A model generated the notes under the pieces. It saw only the letters and a list, made by a program, of their open reading frames with translations, had not been told where the DNA came from and ran no database searches. A DNA stretch of 64,000 nucleotides, taken from assembly GCA_964450405.1 (NCBI GenBank), contig CAYVCQ010000001.1, positions 310,001 through 374,000 on the forward strand. The letters run 5' to 3'. Made by a program: the position numbers and the translations under genes. This stretch comes from WRGT01 sp964450405. Lineage in GTDB: Bacteria; Spirochaetota; UBA4802; UBA5550. This document shows positions 50,536 through 59,169 of the stretch, one piece after another (position 1 is the stretch's first letter; the number at the start of each line of letters is the position of its first letter).

Positions 50536-50565
50536 TAAATAAATTATTGCAAGAATAGGCACATC

Positions 50566-50748
50566 ATGATAACTGTAAAAGAAAAGTATATTGTAGACAC
50601 AAAAGGAAACACTACAAATGTAATCCTCTCCAAAAAGGATTATGACCGTCTTGTTGAATACATTGAAGAACTAGAAGATATTGCCGCCTATGACAGAGCT
50701 AAAGCTTCGTCAAAAACAGTCACACCCTGGAAGATGGTTAAACGTTAA
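50566..50748 (+). CDS. RelB/Phd-type antitoxin
   Basis: 60 aa. N-terminal short beta strands (KYIVDTKGNTTNVILSKKDYDRLVEYIEELED) match Phd/YefM-like antitoxins, with an acidic helix that would cover the toxin. Two bases separate its stop from the toxin start. These proteins usually repress their own operon. Confidence 0.82.
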   Translation: MITVKEKYIVDTKGNTTNVILSKKDYDRLVEYIEELEDIAAYDRAKASSKTVTPWKMVKR

Positions 50749-50750
50749 CC

Positions 50751-51011
50751 ATGTATGAAATTCAACTCTCATCAGCTGCCGTCCATGATTACAAAAAAAT
50801 CCCGGACAATGAAGTTGAAAAAATAAACAGGGCCATTGATCAGCTTGAAAAGAATTCTCGCCCCGCAGGATATAAAAAACTACAAAACAGAAATGCCTAC
50901 CGTGTAAGGGCAGGCAATTACAGAATTATATATGAAATCAAGGACAATGAACTCATTATACTAGTTATCCGTGTCAGGCACAGAAGTGATGTTTATAAAA
51001 ACATGCCATGA
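50751..51011 (+). CDS. RelE/ParE-type toxin
   Basis: 86 aa. IQLSSAAVHDYKKIP, QLEKNSRPAGYKKLQN, YRVRAGNYRIIYEI and VIRVRHRSDVYK are the typical RelE/ParE core and C-terminal strand. The Arg-rich end and absence of ParE extensions favour a RelE mRNA interferase, not proven. Confidence 0.88.
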   Translation: MYEIQLSSAAVHDYKKIPDNEVEKINRAIDQLEKNSRPAGYKKLQNRNAYRVRAGNYRIIYEIKDNELIILVIRVRHRSDVYKNMP

Positions 51012-51153
51012 TACAGAGATACAATATTCTCTCCTTCGACCCCACATCTCATAATTAACGCTAAGCGTTCACTCCGCACATCAACGGTGTCTGTATCTTT
51101 TTTCATTATATTCGGCATTGTATAACATAAACTTTTTTCATCTTTAAAATGAG

Positions 51154-51633
51154 CTACTTAATCCAAATTGATGTTAAAAACTGCGCAACTTTTGGATAAA
51201 CTTTCTCCTCAGGATATCTTTTTTTATCTTTATATTTCTCAAGCCACATTCTATCTCCTTTTAAAACATCATCAAATCGTTTAACTAACATTGTTGCTTC
51301 AAATTTCAGACTATTAAAAAGACGCTCATTGTTAGTTTGGAAATTGCGATAATATTGTTCACTCGTTTCGAATTTTCTACCAAAAAATATTAATCGATCA
51401 TCATCCGTTACTCTTGTATCAAATGGTAGTTTATATCTGATCAGTTCAGGCATCTTCTCATCATTGTAAGTAATATAACTTATATTTACTCCTTCTACCG
51501 AAGTAAAGATCGAAAGAACAAAATCTTTAGCTAAAAGAAATGATTGTTCATCATCCTTTATGATAAGTTTGAAACAGTATTGTTTGATTATTTGATCAAA
51601 AACTGTTTGTATTATATTTTCATAATCCAGCAT
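51154..51633 (-). CDS. hypothetical protein (159 aa)
   Basis: Soluble, aromatic-rich and AT-rich. No family recognised. Weak ribosome-binding site; it begins 6 bases after the upstream membrane-protein stop, so the two are coupled. Its place beside a toxin-antitoxin pair and its composition suggest accessory DNA. Confidence 0.55.
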   Translation of the reverse strand: MLDYENIIQTVFDQIIKQYCFKLIIKDDEQSFLLAKDFVLSIFTSVEGVNISYITYNDEKMPELIRYKLPFDTRVTDDDRLIFFGRKFETSEQYYRNFQTNNERLFNSLKFEATMLVKRFDDVLKGDRMWLEKYKDKKRYPEEKVYPKVAQFLTSIWIK

Positions 51634-51639
51634 TAATGT

Positions 51640-51960
51640 TCACTTTTTTGTTTTTATCAATAACAATCTAATTATCGCTCGAATGCCAATAAGAATACAA
51701 CATATTAATAAAAATAGAACTAGAATATTTTCATAATCCTCACTGAGTTTGCGAGTGGCCAATAGTATAACTAATATGATAATAAAAAAACCTTCATACC
51801 TTGGTGTTTTGCTTACTGCATTTTGAATTCTTTCAATTTTATCCCAATCGTTATTTTTCTTTGCTTTATATTTTTTAAAAGCAAATATAGCCAGAACTAA
51901 AACTATGGATGCCATACAAGCTAAAGATTCTGCAGCAATTAAAACATGAAATTTAACCAT
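51640..51960 (-). CDS. hypothetical membrane protein (106 aa)
   Basis: Three hydrophobic helices (HVLIAAESLACMASIVLVLAI, FFIIILVILLAT, ILVLFLLICCILIGI) with a basic loop KKYKAKKNNDWDKIERIQ between the first two. AAGGAAATTT precedes ATG 51960. No family recognised. First gene of a two-gene unit with 51154. Confidence 0.6.
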   Translation of the reverse strand: MVKFHVLIAAESLACMASIVLVLAIFAFKKYKAKKNNDWDKIERIQNAVSKTPRYEGFFIIILVILLATRKLSEDYENILVLFLLICCILIGIRAIIRLLLIKTKK

Positions 51961-52064
51961 AAATTTCCTTAGTAACGTTTATTTTTACATTTTATTAAAT
52001 TTTATTTGTTTGAACGATCCAAAAAAATCTTAAACCTCTTAAATAGCACCTTGATATAAATAAC

Positions 52065-52088
52065 TTGCCCCGCCAATCGGCGGGGCAA
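52065..52088. terminator. GC-rich hairpin after the FecR-domain gene
   Basis: TTGCCCCGCC and GGCGGGGCAA form a perfect 10-bp stem with AATC loop, 39 bases past the stop at 52127 on the minus strand. It lacks a strong T-run; same CCCCGCC core as other palindromes in the window. Confidence 0.5.
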
Positions 52089-52126
52089 TAAAATTATTCT
52101 GAATGTATACTAAAACAAATTAAAAC

Positions 52127-53224
52127 TTAAAGCTTTCTACCTGTATCAGGATCAAGTGTTACACTCTTTCCGTCGGAGATTACTTTTACTTTTCCATCTG
52201 CAAGTTCAAGCTTACCGTCGTTGTCTACTTTTGCTCTCCATAGTACCGGACCCTCATCCTGGGCGCAGAATACGTATTCTCCGGAAGCAATGTATAGTTT
52301 GTCCCCTGCCTTAACAGGCTCGTTTACGACTTTTCCATCCCAGACAATCTTTCCGTCTTTGATGTAATAGATATCATATCTTGTTACAAGAAGTCTCCCT
52401 TCGGGAACCGGCTTCTCTCTCTGCTGCCTGATGATGTGTCCAATCTTAGCAAGGTCCTCTCTCGGTTTCTGTACTATTTCGATTATCTCTTTATTTTCCT
52501 TTGCAAAATCCTTCGCGTCAAACTTTACAATATTATCATCATTAATAACAACCGCAGCTTTTGTGTCATTTATAACTTTATCTATAACTGCATCGGTTGG
52601 AACTTCACCCGCTGTCTCTTTTTTAAGAGAAGCGTCAACAATCTTTTCAGCTTTTTTAACTTCATCAGCTGTGATAACAATCTTCTCCTCCTCCTGAACT
52701 CCCGGAGCATAGGTTAAAACTTTTTCCATACTGGACTCAAACTGTTTTACTCTCTTTGCAACTTTAACTTCACCTTTAAAAACTTTTATTCTTGTAGTAA
52801 GATCCTTATCAGTTTCAACTCCGAACTGTGTTCCCCTTACAGCGGCAACAGCGGTTGGTGTTTTAACAAAGAAGTTTTCATCTTTCAGAAGTTTTTTAGG
52901 CTTGCAGAGCATTTTGCCTGAAGCAAGTCCAAGAGTTGTATTTTCTACATTTCCATTTTTGAAAAGTGTAGCAATATTTACATTAGATTGAGCTTTTATT
53001 CTGATAATCGAATCTCCGATCTTTATATCACAGAAGGAGTTTTCAGCAGTAACAATGGTATCATTTTCTTTGATAATATCGCCAATCTGTACCTCTGCAC
53101 TGTTCTTCTTAACATCACCTATCATAAATGTTATCATTGCGTGCTCATCAACTTCTTTCTGTGAACATCCGCCAATCAGAATACCTGCCATAATTGCCGA
53201 AATAGCGAAAACGTACTTTTTCAT
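52127..53224 (-). CDS. FecR-domain lipoprotein
   Basis: 365 aa. Signal peptide with lipobox ILIGGC (lipid Cys20). FecR domain ~30-170 (FMIGDVKKNSAEVQIGDIIKENDTI, FVKTPTAVAAVRGTQFGVE). The C-terminal part has repeated strand-turn units (DGKIVWDGKVV, DNDGKLELADGKVKVISDGK). Spirochaetes carry many such envelope FecR lipoproteins of unknown role; here no sigma factor or TonB receptor is near, so iron signalling is not implied. Confidence 0.82.
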   Translation of the reverse strand: MKKYVFAISAIMAGILIGGCSQKEVDEHAMITFMIGDVKKNSAEVQIGDIIKENDTIVTAENSFCDIKIGDSIIRIKAQSNVNIATLFKNGNVENTTLGLASGKMLCKPKKLLKDENFFVKTPTAVAAVRGTQFGVETDKDLTTRIKVFKGEVKVAKRVKQFESSMEKVLTYAPGVQEEEKIVITADEVKKAEKIVDASLKKETAGEVPTDAVIDKVINDTKAAVVINDDNIVKFDAKDFAKENKEIIEIVQKPREDLAKIGHIIRQQREKPVPEGRLLVTRYDIYYIKDGKIVWDGKVVNEPVKAGDKLYIASGEYVFCAQDEGPVLWRAKVDNDGKLELADGKVKVISDGKSVTLDPDTGRKL

Positions 53225-53325
53225 TTTTTTACCTCACCTGTTCCTTATCGAATGAATACTAAAAATTTTTACATTTAAATCAAGACTTTTATTAATAATT
53301 TTCTTGAAACCAATACTGTTATAAC

Positions 53326-53364
53326 TGCGAAATATAGTTATTGCATTATCAACTATATTTTGCA
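53326..53364. repeat. hairpin TGCGAAATATAGT / ACTATATTTTGCA
   Basis: 13-base arms (one G-T wobble), loop 13, between divergent genes. The first 17 bases recur (16 of 17) at 54785-54801, upstream of the next plus gene. Confidence 0.55.
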
Positions 53365-53418
53365 ACTAAAGTACTACTCCTTATTAATATATGCACTATT
53401 AAAGAAAAGGCAAATTAA

Positions 53419-54663
53419 ATGAGCAGAACTATTGCAGATATATTATTTTCAGGAATTATCGGAGATGCGGCGGGATATACCTTTAACGGCATGAAAAAAC
53501 CTCATATCAAAGCTGTTTTTAAAGATATTACCGGCTATACCGATCCTGCCCCGGCGCTAAAGGATAATATGCAGAGATGGAGAAAACCGGGACTTTATTC
53601 ATCTATTTCCCAGAATATGCTGATAACAGCAGCCTGTATAGATAAACGGGGCCTTAACCTCGACGGATATATAAGTGCTATAAAAAATTCCCCCGAAGTA
53701 TCCGGCGTTGAATACGGCATCTTCAGAGATCCCGGCGAATCGGAAAAAAATTTCATATTCCGCATTAAGAATAATGAAAATGCCGGTCATCAGTATAATA
53801 ATCCATGCTCCAGACTTCTTCCACCGATTATGTCGCTTCTTCTTATCAAATCTGAAAAAGAACAGCTTATTTCTGCTGTAAAATATATCTCACTCTTTAC
53901 AAAAAACAGTGCAACCATTGCCTGCGCAATTCTCCTTCTGCAGCTTATAAAAGATCTGATCATAGAAAAAGATCAGAGAATTCTACAGACAGCTCTTCTC
54001 TCCTCTGAAAAAATGAAAATAGATATAATTTCAAATCAGGACAGAATATTTGACTCAGGACTAAATCCTGACTATATTATTAAAGAAGCAGATTCTCTGC
54101 TGCTGCTTTTTAAAGAATTAAATGAAACTAAGAATTCTGCAGAGTACGAAAAGATAATATGCAGACATGCAGATAAGAAGAAGACAGATACAATTACAAG
54201 GGGGAGCGTAAATCTTCCGGAAACAATTCTCCCCATGTCTATAGTTCTTTCCGATCTCTGCCTGGATCCTGATGAGATTTTTACTATTGCGGCGAAGGAG
54301 GGTGGTTCTGCTTCATCGCTCACCTCTCTTTCGGGAGCGATAACAGCAGCGTTTTACGGCGCTCATATACCGGAGATTTTATCTAGTACGCTAGTAAACA
54401 AAAAAAGAATAACCTCGATAATCGATCTGATAGCAGAGGATAAAAACAGAGCTTCAATTATAACAGAGATATATGAGACAGAACCCGGTTTGACAGCTAA
54501 AGAATTAGAAGAGTACAGAGCAAAAAACAGAAATATCCCTGTTACAAAAGAGAAAAAGAAAAAAACTAAAGGAGACATAGAATCCGGTTTAGCAAAACAT
54601 GTAGTTGAAAGCTGGACCAAACTAGATAAGGCTAAATGGAAAAAAGACCGTAAAAAAGGTTAA
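53419..54663 (+). CDS. ADP-ribosylglycohydrolase-like protein with degenerate active site
   Basis: 414 aa, mostly helical. GIIGDAAGYTFNG at the start and SLSGAITAAFYGAHIPEIL near 315 follow the frame of ADP-ribosylglycohydrolases (GDALG...; G.DTDT.Aai.Gai.GA..G). The metal-binding TDDT and DTDT acids are not seen: the late motif reads GGSASSLTSLSGA. A ~90-residue Lys-rich tail follows (EKKKKTKGDIESGLAKHVVE). Probably not a catalyst if the assignment holds. AAGGCAAATTAA precedes ATG 53419. Confidence 0.5.
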   Translation: MSRTIADILFSGIIGDAAGYTFNGMKKPHIKAVFKDITGYTDPAPALKDNMQRWRKPGLYSSISQNMLITAACIDKRGLNLDGYISAIKNSPEVSGVEYGIFRDPGESEKNFIFRIKNNENAGHQYNNPCSRLLPPIMSLLLIKSEKEQLISAVKYISLFTKNSATIACAILLLQLIKDLIIEKDQRILQTALLSSEKMKIDIISNQDRIFDSGLNPDYIIKEADSLLLLFKELNETKNSAEYEKIICRHADKKKTDTITRGSVNLPETILPMSIVLSDLCLDPDEIFTIAAKEGGSASSLTSLSGAITAAFYGAHIPEILSSTLVNKKRITSIIDLIAEDKNRASIITEIYETEPGLTAKELEEYRAKNRNIPVTKEKKKKTKGDIESGLAKHVVESWTKLDKAKWKKDRKKG

Positions 54664-54992
54664 GAAATAATAAACTGATGAAAAATTGCTCTCTGCCGCA
54701 CTTTTGTTGCGCCAGTAACAGATTATCGTCGGCCTTTGAGAAATTACAAAAAAAGAGAATTTATAAAATATTTGACAAATTGTTGCGAAATATGGTTATT
54801 ATTATATTGCAATTATAGTAATATAATAATTACTCAGAATGACAGCACTCATGCTGCATTTTTTCTAAAGGCTTCAGTACTGGTCCTGTTTCATTCCAGA
54901 TGAAAAAGTAGGAAATGTACAAACGGTTATTTAAAGAAGAAAGAGTAGTTACTTAAATTTTATATAATAGATACGTATCATGGAGGGTGTAA
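54664..54992. other. intergenic region upstream of the 54993 gene
   Basis: About 330 bases. Holds TTGACA at 54772 and the TGCGAAATATGGTTATT repeat (54785-54801); a TATTAT lies 19-20 bases after, so the promoter is only approximate. Confidence 0.35.
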
Positions 54993-55931
54993 ATGTTTAA
55001 ATGGAAATCCGGAAAATCCGCAATTGTAACTTGCCTGATTCTTTTAATTGCTTCATCAGTTTACTCTAGAGACTTATCCTATGAGGAGATAACACTTGAG
55101 GGTGTCTCCAGTTATGATGAGGCTAGAATAGCCTACCAGCAGGTGGAATATGTGATTGATCCTGAGGTACATCAGAAACAGGATACTTCCATTGCATCTC
55201 TTTTAGTAATTAATGATAGAAAAATGTACCTTTTTAAAGATGGTTTCGATGATCATAAAATAGTAGAAGAAAACCGCCTTATTAAAGAAACAGAAAACCG
55301 TCTTGTTGTTAACGATATGTGGACAAGAGAAATTGATGGTAAACCGGACTACCTGGTAATTACAGATAGAAGAGTTGAAGTACAGAAAAAATTCATCGTC
55401 CCTGAAAAAAATGATAACCTCGAACAGAGATATTCCGATTTTTATGTAAAAATTAGAGATTCCTTTATCAAGAAACATGTTGATATTTTCAGAGGTCTGA
55501 TAATCAATAGAAAAGATTCAGATTTCAAAATGAGTCGTGAGCCTATCCCTAAACATATAAATCATGTGGGACCTACAAAATATCTTACTTATGTAATAGC
55601 TAAAACAAAAGATGGAATTGTATATTATGCTGAAGATTCCGATGGTGATGGTGTTACTGAGACATTTTCAGTTGAACTCCCGGACGGCTTTCGCTGGGGA
55701 GCAAACTCAGGTCCAAACATACTGTTCATATATAAAAATAAACAGGAAAATATAAAAGCAATGATCGGAACTCTTACTAAGGAAACATATGAAGGGACTC
55801 CGGAAGAGGAAAAAATTATCACAAAGCAGTTTGATCAGCTTAATAAAGATATACCTGCTCTTATGGATGATTTGATCCAAATGGATTTTGACACTAAACG
55901 TGTTTTAAATGACTCAAAAGATATAAAATAA
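54993..55931 (+). CDS. hypothetical periplasmic protein
   Basis: 312 aa with a signal peptide (SAIVTCLILLIASSVYS). Beta-rich middle and a DSDGDGVTETF calcium-loop-like element near residue 216; long charged helices in the C-terminal quarter. No family recognised. GGAGG lies six bases upstream of ATG 54993. Ended by a strong terminator. Confidence 0.7.
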   Translation: MFKWKSGKSAIVTCLILLIASSVYSRDLSYEEITLEGVSSYDEARIAYQQVEYVIDPEVHQKQDTSIASLLVINDRKMYLFKDGFDDHKIVEENRLIKETENRLVVNDMWTREIDGKPDYLVITDRRVEVQKKFIVPEKNDNLEQRYSDFYVKIRDSFIKKHVDIFRGLIINRKDSDFKMSREPIPKHINHVGPTKYLTYVIAKTKDGIVYYAEDSDGDGVTETFSVELPDGFRWGANSGPNILFIYKNKQENIKAMIGTLTKETYEGTPEEEKIITKQFDQLNKDIPALMDDLIQMDFDTKRVLNDSKDIK

Positions 55932-55950
55932 AAATTATTTTATCAGTATA

Positions 55951-55980
55951 AAAAAACCTGCTTCTTTAAGCAGGTTTTTT
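55951..55980 (+). terminator. intrinsic terminator
   Basis: AAAAAACCTGCTT pairs with AAGCAGGTTTTTT (loop CTTT), 20 bases after the stop at 55931, followed by GTTTTT. The symmetrical flanks allow use from both sides (convergent gene at 56050). Confidence 0.9.
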
Positions 55981-56049
55981 GTTTTTATGGTTTTATGCAG
56001 TGTCAGATTTTTTAGAAAACTATTTTTCACGTTGGAAACTAAAAAACTA

Positions 56050-56775
56050 TTAATCCAGTTTCTTTATATACTGAGCTTTTTTTACACTGGGATTGAAAGG
56101 CAGAAAATCGAGAGGATTAAGCGGAAAATCCCCGTATCTTAATTCAAAGTGAAGATGATTACCTGTAGAGTTTCCGGTACTTCCCACATATGCTATCAGC
56201 TGACCTTTTTTTACTATATCGCCCTCTTTTACAAGAAGCTGTGATGCGTGACAATATCTTGTAACCAGATTATCTCTATGCTCAATCCATACGGTGTTTC
56301 CGTAATTATCCATAAATTTAGAGATTACTATCTTCCCGTTACATGCAGCAAAAATCGGAATTCCTCTTCCTGCCGGGATATCTATCCCTTCATGAAAGGC
56401 GCTCCATCTTCTTCCAAAAGTAGATGTAATCCTGTCAAAACTTTCAATCGGCCATACAAAATCATTTTCAGAATTGCCGCTCGGCACAGATTCCCTTGAC
56501 TTTAGATATTCCATATAAATATCTGAGAATGGTATAAAAACGTTTTTCTCTTTTCTGTAGTTACTTCCGTTTAAAGCAACTATATCCTTAAGCCCGGTAC
56601 CGTAAGTTTTGATATACTGTTCAAGTTTGTCAGGATCATTATTAACTATCCATTCACCTTTAAACCCTTTGTATTCCACAACCTTTTCAATATCGATAGA
56701 TGAAGTCTCAGCTCCATACAACATAGCTGAAATCATTACTATAGAAATTAAATATATTAATTTTATTATACGCAT
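56050..56775 (-). CDS. M23 family peptidoglycan endopeptidase
   Basis: 241 aa. Signal peptide (LIYLISIVMISAMLYG). Residues ~55-110 look like a degenerate LysM-type wall-binding unit (YGTGLKDIVALNG...VFIPFSDIY). Catalytic LytM domain ~110-225: FGRRWSAFHEGIDIPA (zinc His and Asp), NYGNTVWIEH, HASQLLVKEGD and HLHFELRYG. Cuts peptide cross-links, or activates amidases if the site were incomplete; here the HxxxD and HxH ligands are all present. Confidence 0.92.
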   Translation of the reverse strand: MRIIKLIYLISIVMISAMLYGAETSSIDIEKVVEYKGFKGEWIVNNDPDKLEQYIKTYGTGLKDIVALNGSNYRKEKNVFIPFSDIYMEYLKSRESVPSGNSENDFVWPIESFDRITSTFGRRWSAFHEGIDIPAGRGIPIFAACNGKIVISKFMDNYGNTVWIEHRDNLVTRYCHASQLLVKEGDIVKKGQLIAYVGSTGNSTGNHLHFELRYGDFPLNPLDFLPFNPSVKKAQYIKKLD

Positions 56776-57219
56776 AAATTATCCTGATTATACAAAAATG
56801 TAACCGCTTTGCGAGGAAAGGTTTTTTAAAAAAGGATACTAATCCGCAAAAATTGTCAAGAATTAATACTCTTTTTTTTATAATTAAAAAAAGAGCAAAT
56901 TATTTCCGGTTACATAACATATTGTTTTGTGCGGGAATCGTGACTCAAAAAATATTATTTATCCCCTAGCTGATAAAGATTGCCTATCTTTTTTTTATTT
57001 TACAGATTTATATGTAAATTTATATTGAAAAAAGTACTACATTTTAGTAAAAGTTACTTTAACTGCTACACTGTTCAGTACGACGCTCTGCAGGGAGTTC
57101 CGGTTTTTAAGCTACCTGTCACAGCTTACACAAAATAAGTGTAGATAAACTGTCTGAACATCATGGCACTTGAATACATAAATGAAAAATATCCGGAAAA
57201 TACCCGTTATGGAGATTAT
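56776..57219. other. divergent intergenic region
   Basis: About 440 AT-rich bases; nothing structured recognised. A frame entering dapF from ATG 57163 lacks a ribosome-binding site. Confidence 0.5.
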
Positions 57220-58059
57220 ATGCTGAAATTTACAAAAATGCACGGAACAGGAAACGACTACATATACATTGAAGATTTTAAAGAAAAGATCAAAATCCCC
57301 TCCAAACTTGCATTGGAAATGAGTAATAGAAATTTTGGAGTAGGATCTGACGGTCTTATTCTCATACTTAAATCTAAAACTGCCGACTTCAGAATGAGAA
57401 TGTTTAATTCAGATGGAAGCGAATCTGAAATGTGCGGTAACGGTATTCGCTGTTTTGCTAAATATGTTTATGACCATAAACTCACAGAAAAAGATAAAAT
57501 TGATATTGAAACCGGTGGCGGCATTAAACATCTCGAACTAAAAGTAAAAAATAACCTGGTGGATTCAGTTAAAGTCGATATGGGGGAGCCTATTCTTCAA
57601 AGGGAAAGAATCCCGATGATCGGTGATCCGGGAATGGTAATCAACGAAAATCTTCATCTCCCGGACGGAGTTACTTTTGCCATTACATCACTCTCCATGG
57701 GTAATCCTCATGTTGTAATATTTGTAGAGGATGTTAAAAATTTTCCCGTGGCAAAATATGGGCCGATTATTGAAAATCTCGATCTTTTCCCGAACAGAAC
57801 AAATATAGAATTCGTCCAGATTATAAACAGTAAAGAAGTAATCCAGAGAACATGGGAGAGAGGTGCCGGAGAAACCATGGCTTGCGGAACCGGCGCTTCT
57901 GCAGTTACTGTAGCGGGTGTACTAACCAAACAGACCGAAAGAAAAATTACAGTTCATCTAAGGGGCGGAGATCTCAAAACCGAATGGAACGAAAAAAGCA
58001 ACCACGTATTCCTATCCGGAAAAGCTGTTGAAGTATTCAGAGGAGAGTGGGTTTTATAA
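57220..58059 (+). CDS. dapF: diaminopimelate epimerase
   Basis: 279 aa from ATG 57220, where GGAG is five bases upstream and the product has the typical MLKFTKMHGTGNDYI start. Two-base catalytic pair Cys72 (SEMCGNGIRC) and Cys223 (ETMACGTGAS). Converts LL- to meso-diaminopimelate for lysine and peptidoglycan. Converges on the GerMN gene with 2 bases between stops. Confidence 0.96.
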   Translation: MLKFTKMHGTGNDYIYIEDFKEKIKIPSKLALEMSNRNFGVGSDGLILILKSKTADFRMRMFNSDGSESEMCGNGIRCFAKYVYDHKLTEKDKIDIETGGGIKHLELKVKNNLVDSVKVDMGEPILQRERIPMIGDPGMVINENLHLPDGVTFAITSLSMGNPHVVIFVEDVKNFPVAKYGPIIENLDLFPNRTNIEFVQIINSKEVIQRTWERGAGETMACGTGASAVTVAGVLTKQTERKITVHLRGGDLKTEWNEKSNHVFLSGKAVEVFRGEWVL

Positions 58060-58061
58060 AA

Positions 58062-58742
58062 CTATATCTCCCATAATTTCCTGAAGGGTACACCCTTTTC
58101 CAGGAGAATCACTTTTTTAATTCCTGGAATATTTTCAGAGATAGTTTTTTCAAGTGATTCCTTAAACATCTGTTCAGATCCCTTAACCACATTTATAGAT
58201 TTATCAAGCGTTACCGGAGATAGATCTATAACACATACTTTCCCGTCTCCATTTTCACTATTTACAATCCAAATTTTCTTAATAAGAAAATCTACCGGAA
58301 CATTCTCTGATGTATTTTCAAAATATGAACCGTCGGCTACAAGATCAAAAAGTCTCTGAACAAGACTTTCATCTTCAAGACTCGAATAGATCTCCCTTTT
58401 TTCAGAAAGAATCTCCTTGCAGCCCTCAGAGGGGATGTAAATATTAACGGTTTTTTTACCTTCAAGCACCGGAATCGACGGAAAGATATTAAAGATATTT
58501 TTATCTATATGATATGAGAACATCATGTAATCAAGAATAAATAGAGATGAAAGAGCAAGGAGGATTATTCTGTTCTTCTCCTTTACATCGCTGTCCATTC
58601 TAACTTTTGTTGCAGCAATCTCTTTCTTTATATCTTCATATTTCTTCAAAATAAAAGTTTTAGCAAGATTATAAAAATCTCTTACTTTAGCTTTTATTTC
58701 TGGAATACTGATTTTAATCTTAAACATATCTTTCAAATTCAT
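58062..58742 (-). CDS. GerMN-domain membrane protein
   Basis: 226 aa from ATG 58742 (AGGGA upstream); the longer frame starts at TTG 58769. A basic amphipathic cytosolic N-terminus, one transmembrane helix ~60-80 (IILLALSSLFILDYMMFSYHI), and an external GerMN domain (VNIYIPSEG...YSSLEDESLVQRLFDLV). GerMN domains occur in spore germination and envelope proteins; function here unknown. Confidence 0.75.
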   Translation of the reverse strand: MNLKDMFKIKISIPEIKAKVRDFYNLAKTFILKKYEDIKKEIAATKVRMDSDVKEKNRIILLALSSLFILDYMMFSYHIDKNIFNIFPSIPVLEGKKTVNIYIPSEGCKEILSEKREIYSSLEDESLVQRLFDLVADGSYFENTSENVPVDFLIKKIWIVNSENGDGKVCVIDLSPVTLDKSINVVKGSEQMFKESLEKTISENIPGIKKVILLEKGVPFRKLWEI

Positions 58743-59169
58743 TATATTTTCCCTGAGACTTTTTATCAATTAATCTAACTGTTCAAAAACCGGTGGTATC
58801 CTTTTCCGCCGTGCCGAATTCCCGGAGGAGATCAGTTTTAACACAAGTTTATGATTATTTATTAATTTATTGTATAATTCTAAATTTATTCATTTTTATG
58901 TCAATAATTCAAAAAAAAGAAAGGCTTATTTGCAGATTATTTTTTGATTTTTTATTATAACTTAAAATTTATACTCATTTGATGCTCCCAAAATTTTGCG
59001 GCATTTAAGATTTTGATCTATTTTCAGGTTATATTTTACAATAAAAATGCATTTTTAACATTCAGAAATTTTCCATAAATCTGTTCAGCATGAAAGACTT
59101 ACTGTCATTTGAATCTCAATAAAGAATTCTAAAAAACTATAGAACTGATATTCCCTAAAAGCCGTTGTG
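58743..59169. other. intergenic region
   Basis: About 430 AT-rich bases between two minus-strand genes; no ORF, hairpin or clear promoter was recognised. Confidence 0.5.

Larger units (their letters stand above)
49750..50565. other. gene-poor region with palindrome and toxin-antitoxin promoter
   Basis: About 815 bases. Contains the 22-bp-arm palindrome at 50134-50189 and a promoter at 50507. The bases from 50040 to 50350 are noticeably richer in GC and look like degraded imported sequence; a 70-codon frame there lacks start signals. Confidence 0.45.

Noticed and set aside
57163..57219. Longer N-terminus for DapF
   Set aside because: The typical MLKFTKMHGTGNDY start with GGAG is at 57220.
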